DNA from: Synechococcus sp. PCC 7336
GTDB taxonomy: Bacteria; Cyanobacteriota; Cyanobacteriia; Thermostichales; PCC-7336
DNA: 64,000 nt
Assembly (NCBI RefSeq): GCF_000332275.1
Contig: NZ_CM001776.1
Location: 3,165,737-3,229,736, forward strand
Direction of reading: 5' to 3'
Shown here: positions 18,132 through 26,833 of the stretch, piece by piece
Numbering within the stretch: the first letter of the stretch is position 1
Layout of the letters: every line of letters begins with the position of its first letter
Notes under the pieces: generated by a model
Seen by the model: the letters and a program-made list of their open reading frames with translations, nothing else
Databases searched by the model: none
Told to the model about the DNA's origin: nothing
Position numbers and translations under genes: made by a program

Positions 18132-18155
18132 ATCGATCGCCGATCGGCGATCGAT
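18132..18155. promoter_or_regulatory. 24-bp perfect palindrome upstream of gap
   Basis: The sequence is a perfect inverted repeat: the half-site ATCGATCGCCGA is followed immediately by its complement. It starts 73 bp upstream of the gap start codon, in the likely leader or promoter. It includes two overlapping CGATCG cores of the HIP1 type, so chance amplification of that motif is a possible origin. It could be an operator or a stem structure in the leader RNA. Confidence 0.4.
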
Positions 18156-18351
18156 CGCACTCCTCAACACGATTGCGCCAGCTTCAGGGGAGAGCCCCAA
18201 GCTTAAAGGTGATTCTATATTCATGCTGCGGGATCGATACATCCCGAGCGCCCTCTTTATATTTCTTAAAATTACTTAGGCTGTCGAGAATGGGAGCCTC
18301 TGGAGTGATAGCCTATAGGCACGTTCGTTGTGCGTTCTCAAAAGCGGATTT

Positions 18352-18456
18352 ATGGAAACCAATTATCTGGGCCTGCTGGGGTTTATCTTGGTAGTCTTCG
18401 TGCCCGCCATTTTCTTAGTCATTCTCTACGTCCAAACTGCAAGTCAGGGCAAGTAG
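18352..18456 (+). CDS. psbM: Photosystem II reaction center protein M
   Basis: This 34-residue single-helix protein was found by reading the sequence, as it is too short for most gene tracks. It starts [15 protein letters not shown] and ends [13 protein letters not shown]. The N-terminal MxxNxLG and the helix exit LxILYxQT are diagnostic of PsbM. PsbM sits at the interface of the two monomers of photosystem II in the thylakoid membrane. It is a single gene divergent from gap. A hairpin with a T-run follows at 18508-18545. Confidence 0.9.
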   Translation: METNYLGLLGFILVVFVPAIFLVILYVQTASQGK

Positions 18457-18507
18457 ACTGTCTCGGGCACATGCCCTCAGACATCCCTCGCGTCTAGACT
18501 TGTGTTG

Positions 18508-18545
18508 AAAAAGCAGTCTCCCCCGCTGGAGAGGCTGCTTTTTTG
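18508..18545 (+). terminator. Rho-independent terminator after psbM
   Basis: AAAAAGCAG followed by TCTC pairs with GAGAGG and CTGCTTTTTT across a loop of about 9 bases, giving a GC-containing stem with a T-run of six. It lies 52 bp after the psbM stop. The A-run on the other side means it may also stop transcription from the ferredoxin gene on the minus strand (its stop is at 18617). Confidence 0.75.
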
Positions 18546-18616
18546 TTGGGGCGATCGCCGGGTTCAATCGCGATCGACTACTGTATGCTTTGTCAGGACT
18601 CAATCTCGCCTGCGCT

Positions 18617-18988
18617 CTATTCCTCGTCGAGGGGTAACCCCGCTCGCACTCTACCTTTGCCGAAATAGCGCCCGAATTGCAGTTCGTAGACTTCGTCTTC
18701 AGCCTGGGTTTCCACCTCCAGCTCGGAGCGCGCATAGCTGACGCAGAGTAGCGCGTATCCCTGCGCCTTTAAGTCGCGGGAGAGTCCCATTGCTTCTGGC
18801 TGAAATACTTCTCCAGACTGAATGCGCACAGCACAGGCGGTACAGGCTCCATTCCGACAGGAAAAGGGCAGTTCTGCCCCTTGCTCCTCTGCAGTCTGCA
18901 AAATATAGCGATCGCGCGGCACTTCAACGGTGTAATGGCGATCGGTTTGGCGATGGTAAATGCGGACGGTATGGGTATCGGCAGACAT
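18617..18988 (-). CDS. 2Fe-2S ferredoxin with C-terminal extension (FdC2-like)
   Basis: This 123-residue plant-type ferredoxin has cluster ligands C44, C49, C52 (CRNGACTAC) and C82. After the usual fold a conserved extension of about 25 residues follows (DEVYELQFGRYFGKGRVRAG), longer than in PetF. Such C-terminally extended ferredoxins (FdC2 type) are conserved in cyanobacteria and plastids and tend to have higher redox potential. The start at 18988 (MSADTHTVRIYH) is preferred; an upstream ATG at 19024 adds 12 residues rich in proline. It converges with psbM and probably shares its terminator. Confidence 0.85.
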   Translation of the reverse strand: MSADTHTVRIYHRQTDRHYTVEVPRDRYILQTAEEQGAELPFSCRNGACTACAVRIQSGEVFQPEAMGLSRDLKAQGYALLCVSYARSELEVETQAEDEVYELQFGRYFGKGRVRAGLPLDEE

Positions 18989-19187
18989 GTTGGAAAACCC
19001 CAGAGGTGGCGGCAATTGCGGCATAGTGACCTTATTCAGCCTAAGCTAAGTCGGCAGATACGCTGTAATTGCATCGATCGCTCTCGATCGCTACTGCTGA
19101 ATCCGTTGCGGGTGCAAAATTTTTCTCCGGCTTCACTGAGGCGATCGCTCCAGCCGCAAGCGCTTCAAGTTCCGTCAAGCCTATGAC

Positions 19188-19219
19188 AACGTCAGTTCGA
19201 CGGGTGTCTGGCCCTCAGG
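19188..19219 (-). repeat. Solo end of the dispersed hairpin repeat
   Basis: The reverse complement of this 32-bp stretch begins CCTGAGGGCCAGACAC and ends GAACTGACGTT. It matches 41865-41896 with one or two differences and the right end of the full repeat at 34591-34616. The rest of the element is absent here. Confidence 0.65.
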
Positions 19220-19333
19220 TATGACAGTATTGGGGTTGCGGTTCTTCAATCGCGGTCGTTAAGATCGGACCAACGCGATTCAGCAAATCGGAGCGTGTCG
19301 TTCGGTTGTGACTCCAGCGACATTGAATAAAGG

Positions 19334-19401
19334 CTACATCTGAATAACAGTTACATCTGAATAACAGTTACATCTAAATAGCAGTTACATCTAAATAGCA
19401 G
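19334..19401 (+). repeat. Four tandem copies of a 17-bp repeat
   Basis: The unit is TTACATCTGAATAACAG or TTACATCTAAATAGCAG. Units lie at 19334-19350, 19351-19367, 19368-19384 and 19385-19401; the first two share one variant and the last two share the other. A partial fifth copy (TTATATCG) follows. The array ends 36 bp before the start codon of the pterin dehydratase gene, so it lies in the promoter or leader. Confidence 0.9.
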
Positions 19402-19436
19402 TTATATCGTCTGTTGCTCGCACAGGAGATAGAGCA

Positions 19437-19784
19437 ATGGCAGTACTGGCACAGCAAACTTGCATTCCTTGCCGAGGGGATATGCCCCCTGCGAGCGCGG
19501 CAGAGATTGCCGCACTCGCCCCTCAAGTTCCCGACTGGAACATCGTCAAATCCAATGGCGAAGATCGTCTCGAGCGCACTTATCTCTTTGCCGATTTCAA
19601 ATCTGCTCTAGCATTTAGCCAGCGGGTGGGCGAAGCAGCAGACCGAGTCGGCCATCATCCCGCCATTCTGACGGAGTGGGGCAAGGTTACGGTGACCTGG
19701 TGGACCCATGCCATCCACGGGTTACATCGCAATGATTTTATTATGGCGGCCCGCACTGATGAAATCGCCCGAGCGTTTAGCTAG
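19437..19784 (+). CDS. Pterin-4a-carbinolamine dehydratase (PhhB/DCoH family)
   Basis: This 115-residue protein matches the family: WNIVKSNGEDRLERTYLF, then FSQRVGEAADRVGHHPAIL with the active-site histidine pair HH, and WGKVTVTWWTHAIHGLHRND near the C-terminus. It recycles pterin cofactors by dehydrating 4a-hydroxytetrahydropterin; in cyanobacteria the broader role is unclear. AGGAG lies 8 bp before the ATG. The N-terminus carries two cysteines (CIPC) typical of cyanobacterial members. Confidence 0.9.
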   Translation: MAVLAQQTCIPCRGDMPPASAAEIAALAPQVPDWNIVKSNGEDRLERTYLFADFKSALAFSQRVGEAADRVGHHPAILTEWGKVTVTWWTHAIHGLHRNDFIMAARTDEIARAFS

Positions 19785-19969
19785 CACAACTCGGGTTTGA
19801 AGAGAGCTTGTCAGTGGCAGCGGGCGATCGCCTCAAAACCGCCAGCGTCGAATTGAGCATTATCCCCTTCTGCCCTGGGTGGGAGGGAAGACTGCGCCCA
19901 TCAAATCCTGCCATTGGCAACGACAACAACTTGATGTGAGGACGAGATGAATCATTTGGGAGGTTGAAT

Positions 19970-20542
19970 ATGAACGTGCGCGAATTTTTGAACCATTACA
20001 GTCACGGCCAAAGGAAGTATGTCGGCATCAGACTGCATGCCGCCGATTTAAAAGGAGCCAGTCTGTCGCCCATCGATTTGAGCCGTGCCGATCTGAGCCA
20101 TGCCGATCTGAGCTATGCCGATTTGAGGGATGCCCGACTGGAACATGCCAATTTGACTAACGCCGATTTGAGTTGGGCCAATTTAGCTGGAGCAAATCTA
20201 GTGGATATTAACCTGATTGGAGCGGAATTATCTGAGGCCAATTTGGCCGGGGTCGATCTGAGCCGGGGAGATCTGCGCTGCGCCCAGCTTCAAGGGGCGA
20301 ATTTAGAAGGGGTCAACTTCAAGAATGCCGATCTAGAGGGGGTCAGCCTCCAACGGGCCAACCTCAGAAACACCAAGTTTGAGGGGGCAGACTTAGCGGG
20401 GGCAGACTTGACTGGAGCCGATATTGCGGGCAGCGACTTAAAACCCGGCGAGATTCCTGAAAATCCTCATGTCGCCAGCCATTGTTGGGTCACTTGGGCA
20501 GGCGATCGGGGCGAAGTTTCGGGCTCGTCGGCTACCGTTTAA
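19970..20542 (+). CDS. Pentapeptide repeat protein
   Basis: This 190-residue protein is made almost entirely of A(D/N)LxX pentapeptide repeats from residue 25 (ADLKGASLSPIDLSRADL) to residue 165, giving a right-handed quadrilateral beta-helix. An N-terminal segment (MNVREFLNHYSHGQRKYVG) and a C-terminal tail of about 25 residues lie outside it. Such proteins are very frequent in cyanobacteria, and function is mostly unknown. The ATG at 19970 is chosen because GGGAGG lies 6 bases before it. A terminator-like hairpin follows at 20572. Confidence 0.92.
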   Translation: MNVREFLNHYSHGQRKYVGIRLHAADLKGASLSPIDLSRADLSHADLSYADLRDARLEHANLTNADLSWANLAGANLVDINLIGAELSEANLAGVDLSRGDLRCAQLQGANLEGVNFKNADLEGVSLQRANLRNTKFEGADLAGADLTGADIAGSDLKPGEIPENPHVASHCWVTWAGDRGEVSGSSATV

Positions 20543-20845
20543 GCGACTTGGGACTTTTCCCCTCCTTTGACACTAGACCGGGTTCACTGCGGACTCGGTC
20601 TAGTTTGTTCTTCCACAGCGACCGAAACTCTTCCGGTCCATTTGTTATCTCTTCTCTGGCTGCAAGCAATCCTGATGCGAAGCAAATGGCGTACCGGAAT
20701 ATACATTGACTCAATAATGCATAAATATAACTGCGAAGCTAATATGCGATTGCTCCTGGAAATGTCGCTATGCTGACTCGTATTGAGTTGGGAATAGCGG
20801 TTGGTGGCATTCAGCTCAGTTTTGGCGATCGGGGGGTGTTGATGG
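20543..20845. other. Intergenic region before the NACHT gene
   Basis: These 303 bp hold the terminator-like hairpin at 20572-20604 and, further downstream, an A/T-richer stretch (ACATTGACTCAATAATGC and around) likely to include the NACHT promoter. No further gene is seen. Confidence 0.5.
20572..20604 (+). terminator. Terminator-like hairpin after pentapeptide gene
   Basis: ACTAGACCG (20572-20580) is the exact reverse complement of CGGTCTAGT (20596-20604) with a 15-base loop; TTTGTTC follows. It lies 30 bp after the pentapeptide protein stop codon. Confidence 0.6.
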
Positions 20846-22774
20846 ATGGGTCTTGTGAAGTGGGTGGAGGCTGCAGAAAAGCTGCTCAAAGGTCTTGTGA
20901 ATATCGTCAGAAGCTGGCGGGAGTTAGGTGGGTTGTTGTCTCCGACACCGGAGGAGTTGCAGCAGGCTCGCAAGGCTTTGTTGGATGCAGTGACGGTGGA
21001 GGTGACGCAGCGGTGGCAGGATTCTTTGCACCATGAAGAGCTGATTCCGGTTGAGTTTGCGGCGAATAATGAGGCGGTGGGGCGACGCAAGCCGCTGGAG
21101 ATTGTGCCCGATCGCCGTTTGCAAGTGCGCGATCGCCCTGAGGTGGCGTTAGAGGCAAGGGAAACGGTTGTTGAGGTGTTCGATCGCGTGGATGTGAAGG
21201 GGCGGTTGTTGATTTTGGGACAGCCGGGGTCGGGTAAGACCACGATGTTGCTGGAGTTGGCGAAAGATTTGTTGGAGCGGGCGGCGACAAGCGATGGCGA
21301 TCCGGTACCAGTAATTTTTGAATTGTCGGCTTGGAAGGATAGTAACCAAACAATTGCGGCTTGGTTGGTGGGGCAGTTGAAGGGACTCTACAACTTGCCG
21401 GTGCAGAAGGGGGGGATGTGGGTAAAGCAGAATGCGATTTTGCCGCTGTTGGATGGGTTGGATGAGTTGGGGATGGAGCGGCAGGTGGAGTGTGTGGCGG
21501 CGATTAATGAGTTTTTGCAAGAGGATGTGCGGCGGCAGGGGGTGGTGTGCTGTCGCAAGGAGGAGTTCGATCGGGGTGGGGTAACGCTGGCTCGGTTGAA
21601 TGGGGCGATTTATTTGCAGCCGCTGTCGGATCGGCAGATTCGGGATTATTTAGGGGTTTTGGAGCGATCGGGGCTGTGGCCTTTGTTGGAGGGCGATCGC
21701 GAGTTGATGGCGCTGGCAAGGGCTCCATTTTTGCTGACGATTATGGTGGCGTCTTATCGAGGAAAGCCCATTCGAAATCGTCAGGAGCTGTTTGAAGCTT
21801 ATATTGACGTACAGTTTGACCGAGATTTAAAAGATAGTGGGTATTCAGGCGGTGAAGCTCCCGGTCGAGAGCAGACTCGATTGTGGTTGGCTCGTTTGGC
21901 TCGACAACTTAGATATGAGTCAAAAACTTCATTTTTGATCGAACAGATGCAACCCAACCTTTGGCTAAAAAGCGCCAGGATAAAACTTCTTTACAGACTG
22001 ATCTTTGGGTTCTTCTTGGTGTTAATTCTAGCACCGCTCGGAGCACTCGTTGTAGCACTCGCTGGAAGTCAAAACTGGATGCTAGCTACTGGACTAATTG
22101 GAGGATCAATTTGGGGACTATCTAAACAGCTAAACATCAGACCTCTAGAATCACTTCATCTCAGTAAGATTAATTTTAGAAAAAGTTTATTTTGGAAGAA
22201 GCTAGGCTTCGGACTGACTCTAGGAATTTCATTGGCGCTGCTCTTGGAGCTGTTTTTAGGATTCACGACAGGATCGGAGTGGGGCCTGTTTCCAAGATCG
22301 ATACTGTTATTGAGCTTAGGACTAAGCTTTGGACTGGTTATAGGGATGATTTTGGGGTTGGAGTCATTAATTGAATATCGAACTAGTTCTAATCAAGGAG
22401 TTTTTAATTCGGCTAAAAATATACTGTATATTTCTCTGTTTTCCTGGCCTTTTGGCTTGCTAATTATACTCATTTTTGGTTTTCCCTATCAAGAGGAATT
22501 GGCTTTTAGATGGGTGAATCTTATTATGGCAGGATTTGGAGTCAGTCTGATGTTTGGAGTTATCTTTAGTGGTGCTCCCGTTATCCAACATGTATTGCTG
22601 CGTCTATTCCTTTGGCTCAATGGTTCTGTGCCCTGGAACTATGCCCGCTTTCTCAACTATGCAACCCAACTCAGATTCATGCAGCGCATTGGCGGTCAAT
22701 ACCGCTTTATGCACGACTTACTCCGCGAGCATTTTGCCACCTACGAGCCACCCGTAGATAATAGAACCAGCTAG
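20846..22774 (+). CDS. Membrane-anchored NACHT-type NTPase
   Basis: The 642-residue protein has an N-terminal helical region (1-110), then a NACHT NTPase with Walker A GQPGSGKTTM (125-134) and Walker B LLDGLDEL (201-208), and a sensor region (VVCCRKEEFDR). After about residue 380 it changes to a block of six to eight hydrophobic helices, ending with a short cytoplasmic tail (FMHDLLREHFATYEP). NACHT ATPases of the STAND class switch between closed and oligomeric states; some bacterial members are antiphage effectors, with the membrane segment as the killing part. That role is inference. It is followed by a Uma2 gene 11 bp downstream on the same strand. Confidence 0.85.
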   Translation: MGLVKWVEAAEKLLKGLVNIVRSWRELGGLLSPTPEELQQARKALLDAVTVEVTQRWQDSLHHEELIPVEFAANNEAVGRRKPLEIVPDRRLQVRDRPEVALEARETVVEVFDRVDVKGRLLILGQPGSGKTTMLLELAKDLLERAATSDGDPVPVIFELSAWKDSNQTIAAWLVGQLKGLYNLPVQKGGMWVKQNAILPLLDGLDELGMERQVECVAAINEFLQEDVRRQGVVCCRKEEFDRGGVTLARLNGAIYLQPLSDRQIRDYLGVLERSGLWPLLEGDRELMALARAPFLLTIMVASYRGKPIRNRQELFEAYIDVQFDRDLKDSGYSGGEAPGREQTRLWLARLARQLRYESKTSFLIEQMQPNLWLKSARIKLLYRLIFGFFLVLILAPLGALVVALAGSQNWMLATGLIGGSIWGLSKQLNIRPLESLHLSKINFRKSLFWKKLGFGLTLGISLALLLELFLGFTTGSEWGLFPRSILLLSLGLSFGLVIGMILGLESLIEYRTSSNQGVFNSAKNILYISLFSWPFGLLIILIFGFPYQEELAFRWVNLIMAGFGVSLMFGVIFSGAPVIQHVLLRLFLWLNGSVPWNYARFLNYATQLRFMQRIGGQYRFMHDLLREHFATYEPPVDNRTS

Positions 22775-22785
22775 AGAACACTGTC

Positions 22786-23409
22786 ATGGTTGCCCTCCAA
22801 TCCCCCAAGCTAACTGCCGCAGAATACCTAGACTGGGAAGCCCGCCAAGAACTGCGCCACGAATACATCGACGGCGACATCATCGCCATGACCGGCGGCT
22901 CCATCCCCCACAACTTCATCTACCTCAACTTCTACCGAGCCCTCTACCCCCACCTCAACCAACGGGGCTGCTACGCCTACACGTCAGATGTTAAATGCCA
23001 ACTCGGTCCTCAAGGCCCCTACTTCTACCCCGACCTAATGGCAAGCTGCGACGATCGCGACAAAACCGCCACCCAATTCGTCCAATTCCCCAAACTCATC
23101 GTCGAAGTCCTTTCCCCCAGCACAGAAGCCTACGACCGAGGCGAAAAATTCTCCCACTACCGCAAACTCCCCTCCCTGCAAGAATACGTCCTCATCCAAT
23201 CCGAACGCATCGGCGTCGAATGCTTCCGCCGCACCAACGGCAACCTCTGGCTCTTCCAAGCCTACGGCCCCGGAGACACGATCGCCCTCGAAAGCCTGGA
23301 CTTCAGTTGCCCGATCGCCCTCATCTACGAAAACGTCCAATTGCCATCACAAGACCCCGCGATCGCCCCGACAGAACCGCGCTCTCAAGACTCCAGCTCG
23401 ACTGACTGA
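22786..23409 (+). CDS. Uma2 family (DUF820) protein
   Basis: This 207-residue protein is a second type of Uma2, distinct from the tandem pair at 4544-5821: LTAAEYLDWEARQELRHEYI at the start, DGDIIAMTGGSIPHNFIYLN, then FYPDLMASC and PKLIVEVLSPSTEAYDRGEK. The acidic pair (PD, and E in IVEVLS) and the lysine of the PD-(D/E)XK-like site are recognisable. It is 11 bp after the NACHT gene, so the two are probably cotranscribed. Its base composition is very C-rich, unlike the G-rich NACHT gene before it. Confidence 0.85.
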   Translation: MVALQSPKLTAAEYLDWEARQELRHEYIDGDIIAMTGGSIPHNFIYLNFYRALYPHLNQRGCYAYTSDVKCQLGPQGPYFYPDLMASCDDRDKTATQFVQFPKLIVEVLSPSTEAYDRGEKFSHYRKLPSLQEYVLIQSERIGVECFRRTNGNLWLFQAYGPGDTIALESLDFSCPIALIYENVQLPSQDPAIAPTEPRSQDSSSTD

Positions 23410-24095
23410 GGGCGATCGCCTGGACGCCACCTCATCAACAACCACCCCAAACCACTCAACAGATCCCGCAACAGCGGACTTTCAGCACTGTCAAACTCGT
23501 CCAACGTCTCTAAAACCTGCCTTTCACTCAACGCAATCGTAGGCGCTGCGGGATAAGTCAACCGACGCTTCAGGCAAGAAATGGGGCTTTCCTCCAGACT
23601 GGAGTTATAGACTTTGGCAACCTCGTTAAAGCTTTTGCACTCGCGATGCAGGCGATCGCGGGCATTGTTCACCTGTTGCTTCAATTGCAAATAGACGGGC
23701 AGATCTCTAAAATCCGGCTGTTCCTCCAAAATCGCGATCGCCTCTCTCGATAGGCGATCGACCATCAGAATCGAAGCTGCGTATAAAGGCGCTTCCTCTG
23801 CAAACGAAGGCACCACCTCGGCAAGCTGGCCCAAATCGTCATACTGAATCGCCACCTCGAAGAGGCGATCGGCCAACTCGATCCGCCCTTCAAAACTTTG
23901 GCGAAAGTACTCGCGCCCCTGCTTCACCGCTTTTAAGCGGCGGTTGACACCGTCGCAGCGCACCGCAATCCACCCAACCGCCAGCGCGATCGCCCCAAAT
24001 AGCAGCAACGCCAGCCCCGTCTCCACCAGCCAAGCCAACACCAGAGCGCCGAACAGCCCCACAAACATGAAGACATAAAACTTGGAGTGAGTCAT
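23385..24095 (-). CDS. LemA-like membrane protein
   Basis: This 236-residue protein has two closely spaced N-terminal hydrophobic segments (VFMFVGLFGALVLAWLVETG and LALLLFGAIALAVGWIAV) followed by a helical cytoplasmic part. The stretch NARDRLHRECKSFNEVAKVY with NSSLEESPISCL resembles the LemA family pattern (R..YN..V..YN...E.FP). LemA proteins are coiled-coil membrane proteins of unknown function. Its last 25 bp overlap the 3' end of the Uma2 gene on the other strand. The start (ATG at 24095) is 170 bp from the pcrA start, in divergent orientation. Confidence 0.55.
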   Translation of the reverse strand: MTHSKFYVFMFVGLFGALVLAWLVETGLALLLFGAIALAVGWIAVRCDGVNRRLKAVKQGREYFRQSFEGRIELADRLFEVAIQYDDLGQLAEVVPSFAEEAPLYAASILMVDRLSREAIAILEEQPDFRDLPVYLQLKQQVNNARDRLHRECKSFNEVAKVYNSSLEESPISCLKRRLTYPAAPTIALSERQVLETLDEFDSAESPLLRDLLSGLGWLLMRWRPGDRPQSVELES

Positions 24096-24264
24096 GGCAA
24101 CGCTCAAAGCCGCGCTTGAGGCTGGGGGAGACAGCGACTATTTTGCCTCAACTTTAGGGAGCGGCGATCGGTCAACCCACAATCCAACAATCCCATTACG
24201 CCACAACGATTTCAGAAACCGCACATACTATAGTGCAAGAGATCTGTATTCCTCATTGGTTTCC

Positions 24265-26637
24265 ATGCCCATTACCTCCAGCCTGGACTTAAGTCACCTA
24301 AACGACGCTCAGCGGCGGGCTGCCGCCCATTACGAAGGACCGTTGCTGGTGGTGGCAGGGGCAGGTTCGGGCAAAACACGCACCCTCACCTATCGCATTG
24401 CCAGCCTCGTCCTCAACCATCGGGTCAACCCCGAACACATCCTGGCGGTCACCTTTACGAACAAAGCCGCGCGGGAAATGAAGCAGCGCATCGAGCAGCT
24501 CTTTGCCGATCGCCGAGCAGAAGAGCAGTTTGGCAAAGCCTTTCAAGACCTCGCGCCACTGGAACAGACCCGCTTGCGATCGCAAGTCTACAAAAACCTC
24601 ATCAAGCCCATGTGGATCGGCACCTTCCACAGCTTGTGCTCGCGCATCTTGCGCTTCGACATCGAGAAATTTAAAGACGAACGCGGACGACAGTGGCAGC
24701 GCAATTTCTCCATTTTTGACGATTCCGACTCGAACGATGCCGTCAAAAAGATCGTCGTCAGGGATCTGGAACTAGACGATCGCAAATTCAACCCCCGCTC
24801 CGTCCGCTACGCCATCAGTAACGCCAAAAACCAAGGGCTCACCCCCTCCCAATTTGAACAACAGGAACCCAACTTTCGCGGACGCAATATCGCCGAAGTC
24901 TACCGCCGCTATCAAGATGTCTTGGCCCAAAACAACGCCCTCGACTTCGACGACCTGATTTGGGTGCCCATGCTGCTGTTCAAGCAAAACGAAGCCGTGC
25001 TCGATTACTGGCACCGCCAGTTCCGCCACATTCTCGTGGACGAATACCAAGACACCAACCACACCCAATACGAACTGGTACGACTGCTGACCACCAACGA
25101 TCGCCTCCGCACCGATTGGGACTGGCGCGATCGCTCTGTCTTTGCCGTCGGCGACGGCGACCAATCCATCTACGCCTTTCGCGGTGCCGACTATCGCATT
25201 CTGATGGGCTTTCAAGACAACTTTGGCGACGGGCAGCCCGACGATCGCACCCAAACCCTGGTGAAGTTAGAGGAAAATTACCGCTCCAGCGCCAATATTT
25301 TGCAAGTGGCCAACGCCCTAATCCAACGCAACACCGAACGCATCGATAAAGTCTTGCGCCCCACCCGCCCCGAAGGGGACGCCATTCGCTACTATCGGGC
25401 CGAACACGAGCAGGACGAAGCCAATTTTGCGATCGGTCAAATCCGCGCCCTGATGCAACAAGACGAGATATCGCGCTCCTACGGCGATTTCGCCATTCTC
25501 TACCGCACCAACGCCCAATCCCGCCCCTTCGAAGACCAACTGTTGCGTTGGGGCTTGCCCTACACTGTTGTGGGGGGCCTGCGCTTTTACGATCGCAAAG
25601 AAATCAAAGATATCCTGGCCTATCTCAAAGTCATCCACAACTCCGCCGACACCCTCAGCATTACTCGCATTATCAACACTCCCCGGCGCGGCATCGGCTC
25701 TTCCACCGTTGCCAAATTACAGGATGCAGCGCAGCAGTTGGGTATGCCCCTGTGGGAGATTCTGTCGGACGAAACCTCGGTCAAAAGCTTGGTCGGTCGC
25801 AGCAGTAGCAAGGTGATTCAGTTTGCCCAAATGGTAGATAATTGGCGATCGCAAGCCGAAACCCTCACCGTTCTGAGGCTGCTGGAAATTGTGGCAGACG
25901 AATCGGGCTACGTGCGAGAGTTGAAATTGCAAAATAACGATGAATCGGAAAGTCGCCTGGAAAACATTCAAGAACTGTTCAACGCCGTTCAACAATTTCA
26001 AGAAGAAAGCGACGATCCCACCCTATCGGCTTACCTCTCCCAAGCCTCCCTCAGCAGCAACCTCGAAGACTTACAGAAGGAAGAAAAGAGCATCTCTCTG
26101 ATGACGCTGCACAGTGCCAAAGGTTTGGAATTCCCAGTCGTGTTCTTAGTGGGCCTGGAACAGGGACTGTTCCCCCATTTCCGCTCGCAGGACGATGCCG
26201 AAGCAATGGAAGAGGAGCGCCGCCTCTGCTATGTCGGCATCACCCGCGCTGAAGAACAGCTCTACATCACCCATGCCGAAGCCCGCCGCCTCTACGGTCG
26301 CCGCGAGTTGGCCTTGCCGTCCCCCTTCCTGACTGAATTGCCCCAAGCTGCCTTACTGCCCCTGTCTGACTCCGCCCTGCCGACTCAAAAGAAAGAACCG
26401 GCACTGATGCGCAAGAGTATTCGCGATGCCGAGCAACAGAAGCCTACCCCTCGGGTAAAAACTCAGACGGTGGCGAATTGGAAAGTGGGCGATCGCCTGG
26501 AACACAGTCAATTCGGTCAAGGGCAAATCACCCACGTCTTTGGTGTGGGGAATAAGGTCTCCATTGCGGTCAAATTTATTGGTTTGGGCCAGCAAAAGAT
26601 TCTCGATCCCCGCTTGGCTCCGATTGAAAAGTTGTAG
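24265..26637 (+). CDS. pcrA: ATP-dependent DNA helicase PcrA/UvrD
   Basis: This 790-residue superfamily 1 helicase acts 3' to 5' in DNA repair and in removal of protein roadblocks. Walker A is VVAGAGSGKT (residues 29-38), motif II DEYQDTN, motif III GDGDQSIYAFRGA, and motif VI contains the arginine finger (CYVGITRAEEQLYITHA). The C-terminus (WKVGDRLEHSQFGQGQITHV) is the RNA polymerase-binding Tudor-like domain. I start at the ATG at 24265 (MPITSSLDLSHLNDAQRRA), where similarity to the family begins; the frame is open 57 codons further upstream over the divergent promoter region. Confidence 0.94.
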   Translation: MPITSSLDLSHLNDAQRRAAAHYEGPLLVVAGAGSGKTRTLTYRIASLVLNHRVNPEHILAVTFTNKAAREMKQRIEQLFADRRAEEQFGKAFQDLAPLEQTRLRSQVYKNLIKPMWIGTFHSLCSRILRFDIEKFKDERGRQWQRNFSIFDDSDSNDAVKKIVVRDLELDDRKFNPRSVRYAISNAKNQGLTPSQFEQQEPNFRGRNIAEVYRRYQDVLAQNNALDFDDLIWVPMLLFKQNEAVLDYWHRQFRHILVDEYQDTNHTQYELVRLLTTNDRLRTDWDWRDRSVFAVGDGDQSIYAFRGADYRILMGFQDNFGDGQPDDRTQTLVKLEENYRSSANILQVANALIQRNTERIDKVLRPTRPEGDAIRYYRAEHEQDEANFAIGQIRALMQQDEISRSYGDFAILYRTNAQSRPFEDQLLRWGLPYTVVGGLRFYDRKEIKDILAYLKVIHNSADTLSITRIINTPRRGIGSSTVAKLQDAAQQLGMPLWEILSDETSVKSLVGRSSSKVIQFAQMVDNWRSQAETLTVLRLLEIVADESGYVRELKLQNNDESESRLENIQELFNAVQQFQEESDDPTLSAYLSQASLSSNLEDLQKEEKSISLMTLHSAKGLEFPVVFLVGLEQGLFPHFRSQDDAEAMEEERRLCYVGITRAEEQLYITHAEARRLYGRRELALPSPFLTELPQAALLPLSDSALPTQKKEPALMRKSIRDAEQQKPTPRVKTQTVANWKVGDRLEHSQFGQGQITHVFGVGNKVSIAVKFIGLGQQKILDPRLAPIEKL

Positions 26638-26687
26638 ATTAGATTGCTTGCAACAGGCTGAGGCGAGAGTGCAGCAGTGTCCGAACT

Positions 26688-26720
26688 GCCTGATTCCTTC
26701 GATCGCCTCCAGAATCAGGC
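26688..26720 (+). terminator. Hairpin after pcrA
   Basis: GCCTGATTC and GAATCAGGC form a perfect 9-bp stem around a 15-base loop, 50 bp after the pcrA stop. A clear T-run is lacking, so its role as a terminator is uncertain. Confidence 0.4.
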
Positions 26721-26833
26721 CAAAACTACGATTGAGAGCAAGGCATTCAGTAGATCCGACGAAATTGTGCAGGCAAAGTTACTGCTGAGTGAAATAATGG
26801 CGGCTATCGTAACCCTGTAGCTCGGACACAGTC

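Larger units (their letters stand above)
19025..19436. other. Intergenic region with repeats
   Basis: A 412-bp stretch with no convincing gene. It carries a solo copy of the dispersed repeat end at 19188-19219 and a 4 x 17-bp tandem repeat at 19334-19401. It must include the promoters of the flanking divergent genes (ferredoxin on the minus strand, pterin dehydratase on the plus strand). Confidence 0.6.

Noticed and set aside
18060-18242. N-terminal extension of gap
   Set aside because: The sequence has no similarity to GAPDH, contains the palindrome, and a strong ribosome binding site precedes the internal ATG at 18059.
19334-19401. CRISPR array
   Set aside because: Units are adjacent with no spacers and only 17 bp; no cas genes are in the window. 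The same holds for 41792-41867.
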